This document shows positions 9,218 through 18,035 of a DNA stretch of 64,000 nt, in pieces (the first letter of the stretch is position 1; each line of letters starts with the position of its first letter). The DNA comes from Allomuricauda sp. ARW1Y1 (GTDB taxonomy: Bacteria; Bacteroidota; Bacteroidia; Flavobacteriales; Flavobacteriaceae), in the NCBI RefSeq assembly GCF_013407935.1, contig NZ_JACBZU010000001.1, positions 620,001 to 684,000 of the forward strand, read 5' to 3'. The notes under the pieces were generated by a model. The model made no database searches. It saw nothing but the letters and a program-made list of their open reading frames with translations, and was not told the DNA's origin. The position numbers and the translations under genes were made by a program.

Positions 9218-9474
9218 AATTATTCTTCACATAGTGCTAAAATTATGTGTTAATGGATCAGCAGCACGTATAACTGGCATAAAAATCAAAATCAAGGGAA
9301 AAAGCCGCATTTTTTAAGAGTATCAAAATCAAAAAACAAGAAAAGGATTACAAACAGCGAAAAAATGGCAAAACCAATTATACATAAAATGATGCAATTT
9401 ATACATAGAACCCCTATTGCATATTTGTTGTTAATTATCTTCGGCCTGACTAAAAACCAATAGATACTGGAGCC

Positions 9475-9594
9475 ATGCGAAAATGCATTGTTTTGTTCTT
9501 GATTTTTGTTGTAGCCTTGTTCTTTGCCTCGGTGGCAGAAAAGAAAGAGACTAAATGGAACGAGGATTGGAAGGAAATGGTCGTGAAGAAATAG
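9475..9594 (+). CDS. Possible 39-residue single-pass membrane or secreted peptide
   Basis: The ATG at 9475 opens a 39-codon frame: Met-Arg-Lys, a hydrophobic stretch (about 5-20, CIVLFLIFVVALFFASV), then a charged tail rich in Lys, Glu and Trp. This is the layout of a signal peptide plus tiny mature peptide, or a small membrane protein. A TTG (9417-9419) and TATCTTCG (9436-9443) form a weak promoter-like pair upstream. No family recognised; could be chance. Confidence 0.35.
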   Translation: MRKCIVLFLIFVVALFFASVAEKKETKWNEDWKEMVVKK

Positions 9595-9830
9595 CTTAGG
9601 CTCCAAATGTTCTTTAAAATTTTGTATTACCAAAAAATTGTACGGCCACAGCAACCAATCATCTGATTGTATAAACCGCTTGCACAATTCATCTTTGATC
9701 AGGGTGTGATTCGGATTTGATTTTAGGTTTCGGGGGAACTACCTAGAACGAAAAGAATCTTTTAAACCAGGATTGAAGAGGCCGTACTCTTTGGTAATAT
9801 ATGGCTTTGGCCGGTTCATCATAAAAGTTT

Positions 9831-9869
9831 GACCAAGTAGGGATATTAATTCCCCACTTGGTCTTTTTT
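9831..9869 (+). terminator. Orphan Rho-independent terminator
   Basis: Arms GACCAAGT (9831-9838) and ACTTGGTC (9856-9863), then six T. No annotated gene precedes it closely on the plus strand; the nearest candidate, the 39-residue ORF, ends about 240 bases earlier. Confidence 0.65.
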
Positions 9870-10160
9870 GTTTTATGTGGTTCTATTCCCATTGGTCAAC
9901 TCGATTTCTTGCTTTCCTCTAGATGTCAACATTTTATGTTAAAAACTTTGTCGTTGTTTCTGGCGTAGCCACTTTAGAATTTGACCGTATTTTTCAATCT
10001 TTGTCCACGCAAACCAAGGCCTTCGTTTTCCATTAAAAATGGATGGAAAAAAAGAAAAAGTTAACTGGGCCGGTTAAGAATTTTGTTGCAGTGATGCCTA
10101 TTTTTACCACCAGTTTTAGTGCTGGATTACAGTACGTGTGATAGTGTTTATTGATTTAAT

Positions 10161-10206
10161 ACCTCGGACAAGTTCACCCCCCAATAGAACATTCCGGGGT
10201 ATTTTT
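10161..10206 (+). terminator. Second orphan terminator-like hairpin
   Basis: ACCTCGGA (10161-10168) pairs, with one G-T wobble, with TTCCGGGGT (10192-10200), followed by ATTTTTG. No coding region precedes it, so it may end a small RNA. Confidence 0.5.
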
Positions 10207-10222
10207 GTTACTGTGGATAACT

Positions 10223-10250
10223 AAAAAAGCCTCCAAAACTGGAGGCTTTT
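10223..10250 (-). terminator. Terminator of the GMC oxidoreductase operon
   Basis: Inverted repeat AAAAGCCTCC / GGAGGCTTTT with a short loop. It lies about 20 bases past the stop at 10272 and has a T-run on the minus strand; being symmetrical, it may work both ways. Confidence 0.8.
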
Positions 10251-10271
10251 CTGATTTGAGTGCTTTGCGAT

Positions 10272-10925
10272 TTACAAAGACCAAGCTTTTCCGCCTGTCA
10301 ATGTCTGCAGATCGCCGCAAGGGATGTACTCCCCTGGTATGGGTGCATAGGCCAGTACCTCTTCACCAATATATTCCGAGGATTTATAGGCCCAAGTGGC
10401 CAAGCCCCTTAAATCGTTGGCAAAGGAGAAGCGGACAACCTCATCATCCAGAACTCCTTCGCCGCCTTGCATAATAGCCTCCATATAGTTCATGATGGCT
10501 TCGGAGTGGGCTTCCTCTTCCTCTTTCGTCCTTTTTCTGAGGTACGTTTTCAAGGCTGGTTCGATGTCTGCTGGTTCTACGTCCATCAGCGTTTCTTTAC
10601 CGGAATCGGTAAGAACCTTGTCGTAGAAATTGTTCATTTGCATCATTACAAACTCCCTTTGCTCCAACGGCATTACCTCATCCAAATACGCGTCAATGAA
10701 CACATGTACGTTCATCTCGGTGGCAGAAGGTGTATCCGTTTTTGGCAGAATTACGTCCAGGGTCTGTGCCAAGGCGTAACCGTGTTCTTTGCTAAGGAAG
10801 CTTGGTGTCCATTCAGCAAATGCCGGCTTGTCCTTACAGCTCTGTAAAAGCGAGAGCAGGGTTGGGGTGGCTACGGCATATCCGAAAGCCAATCCCATAT
10901 TTTTGAGTGCTGATCTTCTTTCCAT
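10272..10925 (-). CDS. Gluconate 2-dehydrogenase subunit 3 family protein, Tat-type signal
   Basis: 217 residues. The N-terminus carries twin arginines (R3, R4 in RRSALK) before a hydrophobic stretch and Cys30, a Tat-like, possibly lipoprotein signal. The rest fits the Gluconate_2-dh3 family, the small subunit of membrane-bound sugar dehydrogenases. In that family, this subunit carries its folded GMC partner through the Tat system. The start overlaps the GMC stop (TAATG), so translation is probably coupled. Here it would export and stabilise the adjacent dehydrogenase; no cytochrome c subunit is seen nearby. Confidence 0.85.
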   Translation of the reverse strand: MERRSALKNMGLAFGYAVATPTLLSLLQSCKDKPAFAEWTPSFLSKEHGYALAQTLDVILPKTDTPSATEMNVHVFIDAYLDEVMPLEQREFVMMQMNNFYDKVLTDSGKETLMDVEPADIEPALKTYLRKRTKEEEEAHSEAIMNYMEAIMQGGEGVLDDEVVRFSFANDLRGLATWAYKSSEYIGEEVLAYAPIPGEYIPCGDLQTLTGGKAWSL

Positions 10926-12643
10926 TATATATTTCCTTTTTTAAGTTCTTGGGCGGCGTGGTTGGCTGCCCTTGCCGTAAATGCCATATAGGTCAACGAT
11001 GGGTTCACGCAACTGGCAGAGGTCATAAACGCACCATCGGTTACGTATACGTTCTCACATCCATGTACTTGGTTGTTCCCGTTTACCACGGAGGTTTTTG
11101 GGTCGCTTCCCATACGGGCCGTTCCCATTTCGTGAATACCAAGACCAAGTGCGTAGGGTGCATCAAAAGGAGTAATATCCTTGGCACCGGCTTTCTCAAG
11201 CATCTGCACTGCTTGATCCTGCATGTCCTTACGCATGTTCAGTTCATTTTCCCGGATTTCCGCATCAAAGGTAACCGTAGGAAGTCCCCATTGATCTTTT
11301 TTATCGTAATCCAAGGTCATTTTGTTTTCGTGGTAAGGCAGTACCTCACCAAAAGCATTGATGCTAAAGTTCCAACCACCTGGGGTCAGCACGGCATCTT
11401 TATACTCTTTACCAAAGGACGCCTCGGCGACCAATTCTTCGTAATTTCCTCTACTGGCACCTCCTTGGTAGCCATAACCACGCTTAAAGGAGCTTACATC
11501 GGAGTCACCGCCCAAGTTTCTAAATCTTGGAATGTAGACACCGTTGGGCTTTCTGCCTTTGTAATATTTGTCCTCGAATCCATCAAACTTACCGGAAGCA
11601 CCTACTTGGAAGTGGTGGTCCATCAAGTTATGGCCCAGCTCACCGGAATCGTTGCCCAATCCATTGGGGAATCGGTCCGATCTGGATTGCATCAAAATGG
11701 AAGTGGATGCAACCGCAGAAGCACAAAGGAAAATTACTTTGGCCTTGAACTCGTAGGCTTCTTTGGTTTCCCTATCGATAACTTTTACGCCCGTAGCTTT
11801 TTTGGTATTTGGGTCGTAAATGATTTCATGAACAATGGAGTCTGGCCTTAGGGTAAGGTTGCCTGTGCGCTCCGCAACCGGAAGCGTTGAGGAAACACTG
11901 CTAAAGTATGCTCCGAATGGACATCCTCTAATACAACGGTTCCTGAATTGGCAACGTACACGGCCATCGCCCTCAAATTGTTTGTCACTATTAATGTGGG
12001 CCACCCTTCCTGCAGTGATCACACGACCATTAAAGTGTTCGGCCACTTTGCCGCGCACCAAATCTTCTACACAGTTGAGCTCCATCATCGGCTCAAATTT
12101 GCCATCGGGTAATTGTGGCAAGCCCAGATTTTCACCGGAAACTCCAATAAAACTTTCCACTTTATCGTACCAAGGGGCTATATCCTTGTAGCGCACGGGC
12201 CAATCCACGGCAATGCCTTCGTTCTTGTTGGCCGTAAAATCGATATCGCTCCAGCGGTAGCTATGGCGACCCCACATAATGGAACGCCCACCTACATGGT
12301 AGCCACGCATCCAATCGAATCGCTTTACTTCGTTATACGGGTGGTCCAAATCGTTTACGAACCAATGTTTGGATGCAGCAGATGTGGTATACCCAGTTCT
12401 GGATTGTTTTTCCTGCTTCTTAATGTCTTCTCGGGTTGCCTGTCCTGCATGGGGAAAATCCCAAGGGTCTTTGTTGGCCGTTGGGTAATCGTCGCGGTGC
12501 TTCACCATGGGCCCACGCTCCAAGACCAAGGTCTTGAGACCGTTTTCGCACAATTCTTTGGCAGCCCAACCTCCACTGATGCCCGTTCCTACCACGATGG
12601 CATCATAGGATTCCTGCTCTTGATTGTAATAAAATTTACTCAT
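10925..12643 (-). CDS. GMC family FAD-dependent sugar/glucoside dehydrogenase
   Basis: 572 residues. The FAD-binding motif GTGISG is at 19-24 and the C-terminal GMC domain has His504 (GIHEMG) and Asn547 (CVNPSLT), likely catalytic. C231, C237 and C241 (Cx5Cx3C) resemble three of the four ligands of the [3Fe-4S] cluster in bacterial FAD-glucose dehydrogenases; this is tentative. It lacks a signal peptide, as expected if the Tat-bearing subunit encoded next carries it. It is first in a two-gene operon divergent from the TIM-barrel lipoprotein gene. I infer oxidation of a sugar or glycoside, plausibly at C3. Confidence 0.88.
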   Translation of the reverse strand: MSKFYYNQEQESYDAIVVGTGISGGWAAKELCENGLKTLVLERGPMVKHRDDYPTANKDPWDFPHAGQATREDIKKQEKQSRTGYTTSAASKHWFVNDLDHPYNEVKRFDWMRGYHVGGRSIMWGRHSYRWSDIDFTANKNEGIAVDWPVRYKDIAPWYDKVESFIGVSGENLGLPQLPDGKFEPMMELNCVEDLVRGKVAEHFNGRVITAGRVAHINSDKQFEGDGRVRCQFRNRCIRGCPFGAYFSSVSSTLPVAERTGNLTLRPDSIVHEIIYDPNTKKATGVKVIDRETKEAYEFKAKVIFLCASAVASTSILMQSRSDRFPNGLGNDSGELGHNLMDHHFQVGASGKFDGFEDKYYKGRKPNGVYIPRFRNLGGDSDVSSFKRGYGYQGGASRGNYEELVAEASFGKEYKDAVLTPGGWNFSINAFGEVLPYHENKMTLDYDKKDQWGLPTVTFDAEIRENELNMRKDMQDQAVQMLEKAGAKDITPFDAPYALGLGIHEMGTARMGSDPKTSVVNGNNQVHGCENVYVTDGAFMTSASCVNPSLTYMAFTARAANHAAQELKKGNI

Positions 12644-12727
12644 TTATTCGGATTGTTTATTTGCTAAATGTATTAATTATTAAATTAATTTTCTACATTT
12701 AAACCCTATGTTTATTGAGAATTCAGC

Positions 12728-12743
12728 ACTATAACGTTATAGT
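12728..12743. promoter_or_regulatory. Perfect 16-bp palindrome in the divergent promoter region
   Basis: ACTATAACGTTATAGT is its own reverse complement, with a central CG as in LacI-family operators. It lies midway between the GMC operon and the lipoprotein gene and could control both. No LacI or other local regulator gene is in the cluster. Confidence 0.55.
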
Positions 12744-12779
12744 TTTTGGGTTCTCGAAGAAATTAACCAACGTAAAAAT

Positions 12780-13778
12780 ATGAACAAAAGTAGTTTAGCA
12801 CAGAAAAGTATCGTCACGTTGATCGCAGTGGCTTTTTTGGGATTTTATTCCTGTAAACAGAATCCAAAGAAAGAAACGGCCGATGAAACCGCCACCGAAG
12901 AAGTGGCTGCCGAAGAGTCAAAACCAGATATTAAACTTTCCTTGGCCCAATGGTCGATGCACAAAATGATATTTGAGGAGGGCGTAGATCCTTACAGCTT
13001 TGCCGAGAAAGCCAGCGAGTGGGGTTTTGAAGGTCTGGAATATGTGAGCGGCCTGTACTACAAAGAACTTGAAGCGGCCGATTTTTCGGAAGAGGCCATG
13101 AACAACTGGGTAGAAAAAAGCAAGGCCGAAAGCGAAAAGTATGGATTAAAGAATTTGCTGATCATGGTCGATGGCCAAGGTGATATTGCCGTGCCGGACG
13201 AAGCAGATAGGTCAAAGGCTGTGGAAAACCATTACAAATGGGTAGATGCTGCCGCTGCATTGGGCTGTCACTCCATACGTGTTAACCTCAATGGAAGCAT
13301 GGAGCCCGAAGTATGGATGCCAGCATCCGTTGCCGGACTTACCCAATTGGCCACCTATGCCAAGGACAAAAACATCAATATCATTGTAGAAAACCACGGA
13401 GGACCATCATCCAATGCGCAATTGTTGGCGGAAGTGATGGAAAAAGTAGGTATGGACAACTGCGGTACCTTGCCCGATTTTGGGAACTTCTGCATCAAAA
13501 GGGAAGCTGGCGACTACTATTCGTCCAAATGTTTGGAAGAATATGACCGCTACAAAGGAACCAAAGAGCTGATGCCTTATGCCAAAGGGGTAAGCGCCAA
13601 ATCTTACAGTTTTGATGAGCAAGGAAATGAAACAAGGGTAGATTACCCAAGAATTATGGAGATAGTGCTCGATTCTGGATACGAAGGTTTTGTGGGAGTT
13701 GAGTACGAAGGCTCTGAATTGAGCGAAGAGGAAGGCATTTTGGCCACCAAAAGACTCTTGGAAAGAATATTGGAGTAA
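12780..13778 (+). CDS. TIM-barrel sugar isomerase/epimerase-like lipoprotein
   Basis: 332 residues. The signal peptide ends at SC (Cys25), so it is probably a lipoprotein, then an acidic linker (about 30-48). The remainder is an AP_endonuc_2/xylose-isomerase-like TIM barrel with likely metal ligands in VENHGG, LPDFGNF and GVEYEG. Family members include isomerases, epimerases and lyases acting on keto sugars. An exported copy is unusual for a sugar-phosphate enzyme and suggests it works on periplasmic or surface sugars. The DinB gene follows 23 bases later. The reaction is inferred from context only. Confidence 0.82.
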   Translation: MNKSSLAQKSIVTLIAVAFLGFYSCKQNPKKETADETATEEVAAEESKPDIKLSLAQWSMHKMIFEEGVDPYSFAEKASEWGFEGLEYVSGLYYKELEAADFSEEAMNNWVEKSKAESEKYGLKNLLIMVDGQGDIAVPDEADRSKAVENHYKWVDAAAALGCHSIRVNLNGSMEPEVWMPASVAGLTQLATYAKDKNINIIVENHGGPSSNAQLLAEVMEKVGMDNCGTLPDFGNFCIKREAGDYYSSKCLEEYDRYKGTKELMPYAKGVSAKSYSFDEQGNETRVDYPRIMEIVLDSGYEGFVGVEYEGSELSEEEGILATKRLLERILE

Positions 13779-13801
13779 TCCGACCAAAGATGAATGGGTA
13801 G

Positions 13802-14245
13802 ATGAAGGGATTTTTTCAACAGCTCTTCGATTACAATTATTATTGTAACAAAAAAATGATTGATCAATGCAGTGGTCCGGACAAGGTTCCGGACAACTGC
13901 ATTAGACTTTTTAGTCACATACTCAATGCCCATCATATTTGGAACCAAAGAATTTTAGGGAATACGTCTGATTATGGGGTCTGGGACCTGCACATGGTAG
14001 AACGGTGGGAAGATATCCATTACGATAACCAACGCACAACCTTTGAAATTCTTTCCGGTACGGATGCCTTGGAAAATCGGGTGGAATACACCAATAGTGC
14101 AGGAAAGGTATTTACCAACGAAGTGAAGGACATACTTTTTCATATCATCAATCATTCAACCCACCACCGGGGACAAATGATGAGGACCTTTCGCGATGAA
14201 GGTCTCACGCCCGAACCTTTGGATTACATTTTTTACAAAAGATAG
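13802..14245 (+). CDS. DinB family metalloprotein
   Basis: 147 residues, a four-helix DinB/YfiT-like protein. Likely metal ligands include His in HILNAHHIW (about 39-47) and the pair in HSTHHRGQM near residues 120-128. Bacterial members include thiol transferases and DNA-damage-induced proteins of unknown function. It lies between the lipoprotein and MFS genes and is probably in the operon, but a link to sugar metabolism is not evident. Confidence 0.82.
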   Translation: MKGFFQQLFDYNYYCNKKMIDQCSGPDKVPDNCIRLFSHILNAHHIWNQRILGNTSDYGVWDLHMVERWEDIHYDNQRTTFEILSGTDALENRVEYTNSAGKVFTNEVKDILFHIINHSTHHRGQMMRTFRDEGLTPEPLDYIFYKR

Positions 14246-14267
14246 AAACCACTAACGCATAGTTTAC

Positions 14268-15524
14268 ATGAATAGTAAGATCAAACTCCAGCTCTCCTTT
14301 ATGATGTTCCTCGAATTTTTTATCTGGGGAGGTTGGTTTGTTACCTTAGGAATATATCTGCCGAATACCTTGGACGCCAGCGGCAGTGAAACGGCCCTTG
14401 CGTACTCTAGCCAATCGTGGGGAGCCATTATTGCCCCGTTCATCATCGGATTAATAGCAGATAGGTACTTTAACGCAGAGCGCATTTTGGGTGTGCTCCA
14501 TTTAATAGGGGCCTTCCTTATGTACCAAATGGCATCGGCCGACGATATTTCCATATTTGTGCCCTATGTTTTTGGTTATATGATTGCCTACATGCCCACA
14601 TTGGCCTTGGTCAACTCGGTTTCGTTCAACCAAATGAAGGACCCGTCCAAAGAGTTTGCCTTTATCCGTGTGTTCGGTACCATTGGTTGGATCATCGCCG
14701 GTTTGGTCTTTATCAGTTTGATATTTCAATGGGATTCACCTGAAAATATAGCCAACGGAGCACTTAGGAATACCTTTATCATGACAGCCATTGCGTCGGG
14801 TATTTTGGGAGTGTTCAGTTTTACCCTTCCAAAGACACCTCCAAAGGTGGACAAAGAAGAGAAAGTGTCCATTTCGGAAATATTGGGTCTCGATGCATTG
14901 AAACTTCTAAACGATAGGAACTATTTGATTTTCTTCATAGCCTCCGTTTTGATATGCATCCCGCTTGGGTTCTACTATCAACATGCGGGTCAATATCTAG
15001 GGGAGATAGGAGCCTCCATCAACCTGGCAGGGTCGGAAATAGGACCCGCCGGAATGATGACCATAGGGCAGATATCCGAGGTTCTCTTCATGCTGTTATT
15101 GCCCTTTTTCTTTAAAAAATTTGGATTTAAAAAAACCATTTTGGTGGGAATGATTGCTTGGCTTGTTCGATATGTACTGTTCGCCTACGGGAACACAGGT
15201 GAGTTTGTATTTATGCTCATTATCGGGATTGCCTTGCACGGTATCTGTTATGACTTTTTCTTTGTGTCCGGTCAAATTTATACCGATACCAAAGCAGGTG
15301 AAAAATATAAAAGTGCCGCACAAGGATTGATTACCCTGGCCACATATGGAGTGGGGATGCTGATCGGATTCTGGGTGGCAGGTCAAATTGTGGATACCTA
15401 TCAACTGCCCGATAATACCCACGATTGGGTAAGCGTGTGGAGGTTCCCAGCTATCTTTGCCCTTGCGGTCGGAATCCTTTTTGCCGTACTTTTCAAAAAT
15501 GAAAAAGTAGAATATAAATCTTAG
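14268..15524 (+). CDS. MFS transporter, nucleoside:H+ symporter (NupG) type
   Basis: 418 residues with about twelve transmembrane helices. The N-terminus (LSFMMFLEFFIWGGWFVTLG) matches the nucleoside:H+ symporter branch of the MFS; Bacteroidota copies often sit in sugar loci. It follows the DinB gene by 22 bases and precedes a second MFS gene by 27. I infer uptake of the product of the exported sugar enzymes; nucleoside transport is the alternative. Confidence 0.85.
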   Translation: MNSKIKLQLSFMMFLEFFIWGGWFVTLGIYLPNTLDASGSETALAYSSQSWGAIIAPFIIGLIADRYFNAERILGVLHLIGAFLMYQMASADDISIFVPYVFGYMIAYMPTLALVNSVSFNQMKDPSKEFAFIRVFGTIGWIIAGLVFISLIFQWDSPENIANGALRNTFIMTAIASGILGVFSFTLPKTPPKVDKEEKVSISEILGLDALKLLNDRNYLIFFIASVLICIPLGFYYQHAGQYLGEIGASINLAGSEIGPAGMMTIGQISEVLFMLLLPFFFKKFGFKKTILVGMIAWLVRYVLFAYGNTGEFVFMLIIGIALHGICYDFFFVSGQIYTDTKAGEKYKSAAQGLITLATYGVGMLIGFWVAGQIVDTYQLPDNTHDWVSVWRFPAIFALAVGILFAVLFKNEKVEYKS

Positions 15525-15551
15525 GTGCAACCAAAACCAACTAACTCAAAC

Positions 15552-16790
15552 ATGAAAAATGTAAACAAGAACCAGCTTTTTATAGCGGCCTGTATTTCAC
15601 TCGTCGTTACATCCATGACCTTTGCCATTCGGGCCGGTATTTTGACCCAGCTGGGGGAAGAATTTGAACTTTCCAACCAGCAATTGGGTTGGATCAACAG
15701 TATGGCCTTTTTTGGATTTCCGATCGCCATGATCTTCGGGGGTCTGCTCTATAATAAGGTTGGAGCCCGCAAACTGATGGTGGCCGCCTTTGTATGCCAT
15801 TTATTGGGCTTGGTGCTCACTATTGTGGCCGGAGGTTTCTGGACACTTATTATTTCAACCTTCTTTATTGGTTTTGCCAATGGCTCTGTGGAAGCTGCCT
15901 GTAACCCTATGATAGCCGACATGTACACCAAAAACCGTACGGCGATGCTCAACAAATTCCACGTTTGGTTCCCTGGAGGTATCGTGATCGGTTCCTTGAT
16001 CTCCAAGTTCATGACCGATTTTGGAATGGGCTGGCAATTGCAGATCGGGGTCATGTTGATTCCTACGTTCATTTACGGTTATATGTTCTTTAAACAACAA
16101 TTTCCTGAAAGTGAACATATCGAAACAGATACTACAAAAAACATCAAAGGTCTTGCCGATCCTTTGTTCATCTTTATCCTGATTTGTATGACCCTTACGG
16201 CCATATCCGAATTTGGGCCACAGCAATGGGTGGAGCGTATCCTTGGAAACTCGGGGGCAAGCCCCATGTTGGTGCTTGCCATGGTAACGGGCATTATGGC
16301 TATTGGCCGATATTTTGCCGGGCCCATTGTACATCGCATCAATCCCATTGGTGTATTGCTTATGTCTGCCGTAGTGACTACCGCCGCGGTATATAGTATG
16401 AGCATTGCCGAAGGATCCATGATCTATTTGGCCGCCATTTTATTTGCTTTGGGAGTTTGTTATTTTTGGCCTACCATGATCGGGTTTACCTCCGAATATC
16501 TGCCCAAAACAGGTGCTTTGGGAATGTCGCTGGTAGGTGGAGCGGGCATGTTCGCCACCTCCATTTGGCAACCGGTGATCGGGGGCTGGCTGGACACCGC
16601 AAAAAATGAGGCGTTGGCCTCTGGTTTGGCCGATCAAGTGGCCGAACTTACCGCCGGAAAGGCGACCTTGGGGAAAATGATGTTTTTCCCGCTCGCGGTA
16701 GCCGTACTGTTCTTCATTTTATTCCTTTTACGAAAAAAGCTTGAAGAGCGAAGAGTGCCGCAAGGACATGCAACGGAAGAAATTGTTTAA
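15552..16790 (+). CDS. MFS transporter, probable sugar importer
   Basis: 412 residues from the ATG at 15552, about twelve transmembrane helices; a GTG at 15525 would add nine polar residues and is not used. The sequence looks like MFS sugar transporters of Bacteroidota. It lies between the NupG-type transporter and the Gfo/Idh/MocA gene, all in one direction, so it is probably part of the same operon. Having two adjacent MFS genes suggests two substrates, such as a disaccharide derivative and a monosaccharide. The substrate is unknown. Confidence 0.85.
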   Translation: MKNVNKNQLFIAACISLVVTSMTFAIRAGILTQLGEEFELSNQQLGWINSMAFFGFPIAMIFGGLLYNKVGARKLMVAAFVCHLLGLVLTIVAGGFWTLIISTFFIGFANGSVEAACNPMIADMYTKNRTAMLNKFHVWFPGGIVIGSLISKFMTDFGMGWQLQIGVMLIPTFIYGYMFFKQQFPESEHIETDTTKNIKGLADPLFIFILICMTLTAISEFGPQQWVERILGNSGASPMLVLAMVTGIMAIGRYFAGPIVHRINPIGVLLMSAVVTTAAVYSMSIAEGSMIYLAAILFALGVCYFWPTMIGFTSEYLPKTGALGMSLVGGAGMFATSIWQPVIGGWLDTAKNEALASGLADQVAELTAGKATLGKMMFFPLAVAVLFFILFLLRKKLEERRVPQGHATEEIV

Positions 16791-16809
16791 TAAATATAAA
16801 GATTAGAAA

Positions 16810-17946
16810 ATGCCGAAAAAGATTAGACTAGGAATTCTTGGAGGAGGAGGGGATTCTCTTATCGGGGTGCTGCACAGGGTCGCATCCTTCATCAATGACA
16901 ACTACGAAATTGTGGGAGCGGTCTTCAATCCAGATCACGAGGACAGCATCGCTTTTGCCAAGGAGATAGACATCCCTACCAACCGTATCTATAAAGATTT
17001 TGATACGCTGGTCGAGGAGGAAATGAAGTTGCCGGAAGATGAGCGTATTCAGGTATGCTCCATCCTTACACCCAACTTCCTTCATTTTCCCATGGCAAAG
17101 AAGCTGTTGGACCACGGGTTTCATGTCATTTGTGAAAAACCGATGACCACCACCTACGAAGAAGCCAAAATTTTACGGGATACCCTTAAAAAGGCCGGGA
17201 CCGTTTTTGCGGTGACCCACACCTATACCGGTTATCCTATGGTGCGCCAAATGAGGGAGATGATCAAGGAAGGCGTTATTGGAAAAGTGCACAAGGTAGA
17301 CGCCCAATATTATCAGGGTTGGATGAACCCCATTATCCACGACAAAGAAAAAAGAGGCAGTGTATGGAGGTTGGACCCCAAAAAAGCAGGTATCAGTTCC
17401 TGTATGGGAGATATCGGGGTACATGCCTTTAACCTGATCGAGTTCACCACAGGATTGCAAGTGCAATCCCTTTTGTGCGACTTCAATTATGTTTATGATG
17501 ACAATGTGATGGACATGGATGGAACCGCTCTTATCCGTTTGGACAAGAATGTAAAAGGCGTCATTCGGGCGAGTCAAGTGGCCACTGGTGAAGAAAACAA
17601 CCTTACTATTGCCATTTACGGTCAAAAAGGAGGCTTGAAATGGGAACAGGAAAACCCAAACTATTTGTACAAGCTGAACGACCCCGAACCATTACAGGTA
17701 TATAAACCGGGACATCAATACAACTCAGCATTGTCATTGGACGGTACTAAACTGCCACCGGGGCACCCCGAAGGTATTTTTGATGCCATGGCCAATATTT
17801 ATCTTGGCGTGGCAAAGGCCATTCGTGGCGAAGAGTACAATAGTGGCGAATTCCCTACCATGACGGACGGGGTTAGAGGCCTTAATTTTATTGAGAATAC
17901 CGTGGCCTCCCACAAACAAGGAAATATTTGGGTAGACATGGATTGA
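16810..17946 (+). CDS. Gfo/Idh/MocA family NAD(P)-dependent oxidoreductase
   Basis: 378 residues. A Rossmann fold with a glycine-rich loop (GILGGGGDS, about 8-16), the catalytic motif CEKPM near residue 110 whose Lys is conserved, and a C-terminal alpha/beta domain. There is no signal peptide, so it is cytosolic. Family members oxidise or reduce sugar hydroxyls, often at C3, with tightly held NAD(H). In this cluster it could reduce an imported 3-keto sugar or complete its metabolism. It is 19 bases after the second MFS gene. Confidence 0.9.
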   Translation: MPKKIRLGILGGGGDSLIGVLHRVASFINDNYEIVGAVFNPDHEDSIAFAKEIDIPTNRIYKDFDTLVEEEMKLPEDERIQVCSILTPNFLHFPMAKKLLDHGFHVICEKPMTTTYEEAKILRDTLKKAGTVFAVTHTYTGYPMVRQMREMIKEGVIGKVHKVDAQYYQGWMNPIIHDKEKRGSVWRLDPKKAGISSCMGDIGVHAFNLIEFTTGLQVQSLLCDFNYVYDDNVMDMDGTALIRLDKNVKGVIRASQVATGEENNLTIAIYGQKGGLKWEQENPNYLYKLNDPEPLQVYKPGHQYNSALSLDGTKLPPGHPEGIFDAMANIYLGVAKAIRGEEYNSGEFPTMTDGVRGLNFIENTVASHKQGNIWVDMD

Positions 17947-18035
17947 TTTCCGTTTACCTGAGCAATATGGTTGTTTGAAAAAAGAGTAGTAAACCTGAAA
18001 AAAGTTGAGGTTGAAGAACTTGTTTCAGGCAGCCA

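Larger units (their letters stand above)
9190..10271. other. Gene-poor 1.1-kb intergenic region
   Basis: No convincing long coding region lies between the LytTR gene and the terminator of the oxidoreductase operon. It contains a possible 39-residue ORF (9475-9594), an orphan plus-strand terminator at 9831-9869, another at 10161-10206, and the minus-strand terminator at 10223-10250. Two orphan terminators after long non-coding stretches suggest small RNAs or decayed genes, but no known RNA family was recognised. Confidence 0.5.

Noticed and set aside
9292..9687. 131-residue minus-strand open frame in the intergenic region
   Set aside because: Low-complexity, Phe-rich sequence with no family features and a non-ATG start; it overlaps the better-formed 39-residue ORF on the other strand.
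10907..11851. 314-residue plus-strand frame inside the GMC gene
   Set aside because: It is antisense to a clear GMC oxidoreductase and has no protein-like features; a shadow of codon bias.
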